Below, piece after piece: positions 62,775 to 64,000 of a stretch of 64,000 nt of DNA. The stretch is from a candidate division LCP-89 bacterium B3_LCP (GTDB lineage Bacteria > Electryoneota > B3-LCP). The notes below the pieces were generated by a model. The model was not told where the DNA came from. It saw nothing but the letters and a program-made list of their open reading frames with translations, and did no database searches. Where the stretch lies: contig NJBN01000005.1 in the NCBI GenBank assembly GCA_005223185.1, forward strand, positions 62,001 through 126,000, in the 5' to 3' direction. A program made the translations under genes and the position numbers. Position 1 is the stretch's first letter, and every line of letters begins with the position of its first letter.

Positions 62775-64000
62775 ATGATTAGAACGTTAGTCGCATTACT
62801 TGCAGCATCTACACTATTTATATCTCCCGTTCAGGGGCAGGATAATCCCACCTCAATTGTCCAGGATGAAGCGTATTCCTCTGAAGGTAATTTCTCCGAT
62901 AAGCATAGCATCACCATTCAGGTGAATCCGGGGGTGACATTAGCGTTATCAGGCGGAGGAACCCGCGGGATAGCGCATATCGGCGCGTTGAAAGCTCTGC
63001 AAGACGCCGACATCCCCATCAATGGCATCGCAGGAACCAGCATCGGCGCGGTTATCGGTGGCTTCTATTCCTCGGGTTATACCCTTGCAGAAATTGAATC
63101 CATGGTGCATGAGATCGACTGGAACACGATTTTTCTGGATACGCCTCAACAAAAAAGCCTCCCTCTGTCTCGAAAAAGTACACAATCGCACGCTATCTTG
63201 GAAATACTTTTTGAAGGAACCCAACCCTTCATCCCCTCAGCTTTAGCCACAGGACAAAAACTATCCCGCCTGTTGGTAGAGAAATTCAACCGAGCACCTT
63301 ACCGTCCGGAACCGGATTTTCATCACTTGAAAATTCCCTTTACCGCTGTCTGCACGGACTTGGGAAGCGGTGAACGCATACTCTTCAAGAGTGGGGATCT
63401 ATCGGAAGCAGTCTTCGCTTCAATGTCATTGCCTCTGCTGATTTCACCCGTTGAATACAAAGATCGCTATCTGATAGATGGTGGAGTAGCCGAAAATATT
63501 CCAGTACATGCCGCAAGCGAGTTGGGATCCTTCGTCATCGCAGTTGACGTTACCATGCCACCAACGTTGGGTGAAGCTCCCTTTGAACCCTGGGAGATCG
63601 CCAATCAGGTGACCGGTCTAATGGCGCAGGAACAGAATAATAAACTGCTTGAAGCAGCAGATATCGCCATCAAACTGCTGCCCGATTCCCTGACGAATTT
63701 CACTTTCGATGATCCCTACTTATACATTGATATGGGTTACCAGGCGATGATGAAGGCAGTGCCAGCTATCAAAGAACATATAAAACAGCGCTTGCTAATG
63801 GAGGTTACCGGCTCCAATCCTATCAGTAAGATCATAATCGAGCAGAATGGCTTATCAATAGAATCTACGTTTGAACTGGCTGCTGAAAGCTATCTTAAGA
63901 ATGAAGAACTGCCAAAACTCGAAGACATTCAATCAGATCTGATAAAGCTGCAAGCACAACCAGAAATTCATCATGCGTGGGCACAGATCAGGAATGATAC
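62775..64000 (+). CDS. Patatin-like phospholipase, exported (partial, runs off right edge)
   Basis: 408 codons to the window end from the ATG at 62775. Signal peptide (~1-21, cleavage near V-Q-G-Q). Patatin core: oxyanion loop G60-G-G-T-R-G, nucleophile Ser89 in G-T-S-I-G-A, and catalytic Asp in D235-G-G. Residues ~335-400 resemble a POTRA domain, pointing to PlpD-like proteins (patatin + POTRA + outer-membrane barrel), in which case the barrel lies beyond 64000. It would be a secreted or surface lipase. No strong ribosome site (AGGAAAAA). Confidence 0.85.
   Translation, partial: MIRTLVALLAASTLFISPVQGQDNPTSIVQDEAYSSEGNFSDKHSITIQVNPGVTLALSGGGTRGIAHIGALKALQDADIPINGIAGTSIGAVIGGFYSSGYTLAEIESMVHEIDWNTIFLDTPQQKSLPLSRKSTQSHAILEILFEGTQPFIPSALATGQKLSRLLVEKFNRAPYRPEPDFHHLKIPFTAVCTDLGSGERILFKSGDLSEAVFASMSLPLLISPVEYKDRYLIDGGVAENIPVHAASELGSFVIAVDVTMPPTLGEAPFEPWEIANQVTGLMAQEQNNKLLEAADIAIKLLPDSLTNFTFDDPYLYIDMGYQAMMKAVPAIKEHIKQRLLMEVTGSNPISKIIIEQNGLSIESTFELAAESYLKNEELPKLEDIQSDLIKLQAQPEIHHAWAQIRND

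Overview
The window looks like chromosome from a motile, diderm (Gram-negative-type) bacterium. Evidence for an outer membrane and LPS-type envelope includes P- and L-ring flagellar genes, an RlpA lipoprotein, a TonB-C/TPR lipoprotein and a heptosyltransferase-like GT9. It has a menaquinone methylase, a PyrD/PyrK-type dihydroorotate dehydrogenase and a Rex redox repressor. Lipoproteins starting Cys-x-x-Phe-Asn-x-Tyr-Tyr-Asn-Ala-Lys and overall gene order fit an FCB-group or neighbouring candidate phylum. That placement is inference; no rRNA is present. I saw no tRNA, rRNA, CRISPR array, insertion sequence or phage gene.

Layout. (1) 1-11189, minus strand: a flagellar operon flgF-flgG-flgA-flgH-flgI-flgJ(rod domain)-flgN-flgK-receiver-flgL, followed by two glycosyltransferases (GT9, and a CgeB-like one running off the left edge). 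It is preceded by a textbook sigma-54 -24/-12 promoter that also fixes the flgF start. (2) 11325-19241, minus: GT2, yraN, rnhB, comEC, menG, cdsA, a methyltransferase, rlpA, pyrD. (3) 19238-24998, minus: an RlmN/Cfr-like radical SAM protein and a thioredoxin-reductase-like flavoprotein lacking its CxxC lie between pyrD and pyrK; then a TPR/TonB-C lipoprotein and a sirtuin. (4) 25001-34375: rpsT (+), guaB, an RpiB-like protein without the catalytic Cys, a GH2-like membrane fusion, an NhaC-type antiporter (+), an MFS transporter and a PepT-like peptidase. (5) 34419-44626, minus: mtaB-rpsA-ispH-plsC-cmk, an unidentified 571-aa Rossmann protein, scpB-scpA and trpS. (6) 44627-52311: palindromic repeats around rex with its own operator, then (minus) two DUF3857/transglutaminase-like proteins apparently co-transcribed with znuA-znuC-znuB. 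(7) 52312-60305, plus: flippase, methyltransferase, YfhO-like membrane protein, methyltransferase, histidine kinase, MscS channel, gamma-carbonic-anhydrase-like protein and cupin. (8) 60295-64000: BadF-type sugar kinase and a two-domain GT2 (minus), and a patatin-like protein (+) running off the right edge.

Most of the window is housekeeping in tight operons with 1-17 nt overlaps. The less ordinary parts are the PyrK / CxxC-less flavoprotein / radical SAM / PyrD unit, the inactive-looking members of enzyme families (RpiB-like, DUF3857, GH2-like, N-terminal GT2 domain), the coupling of DUF3857 proteins to zinc uptake, the two families of small palindromes, and the bipolar acidic/lysine-rich tail of ribosomal protein S1.
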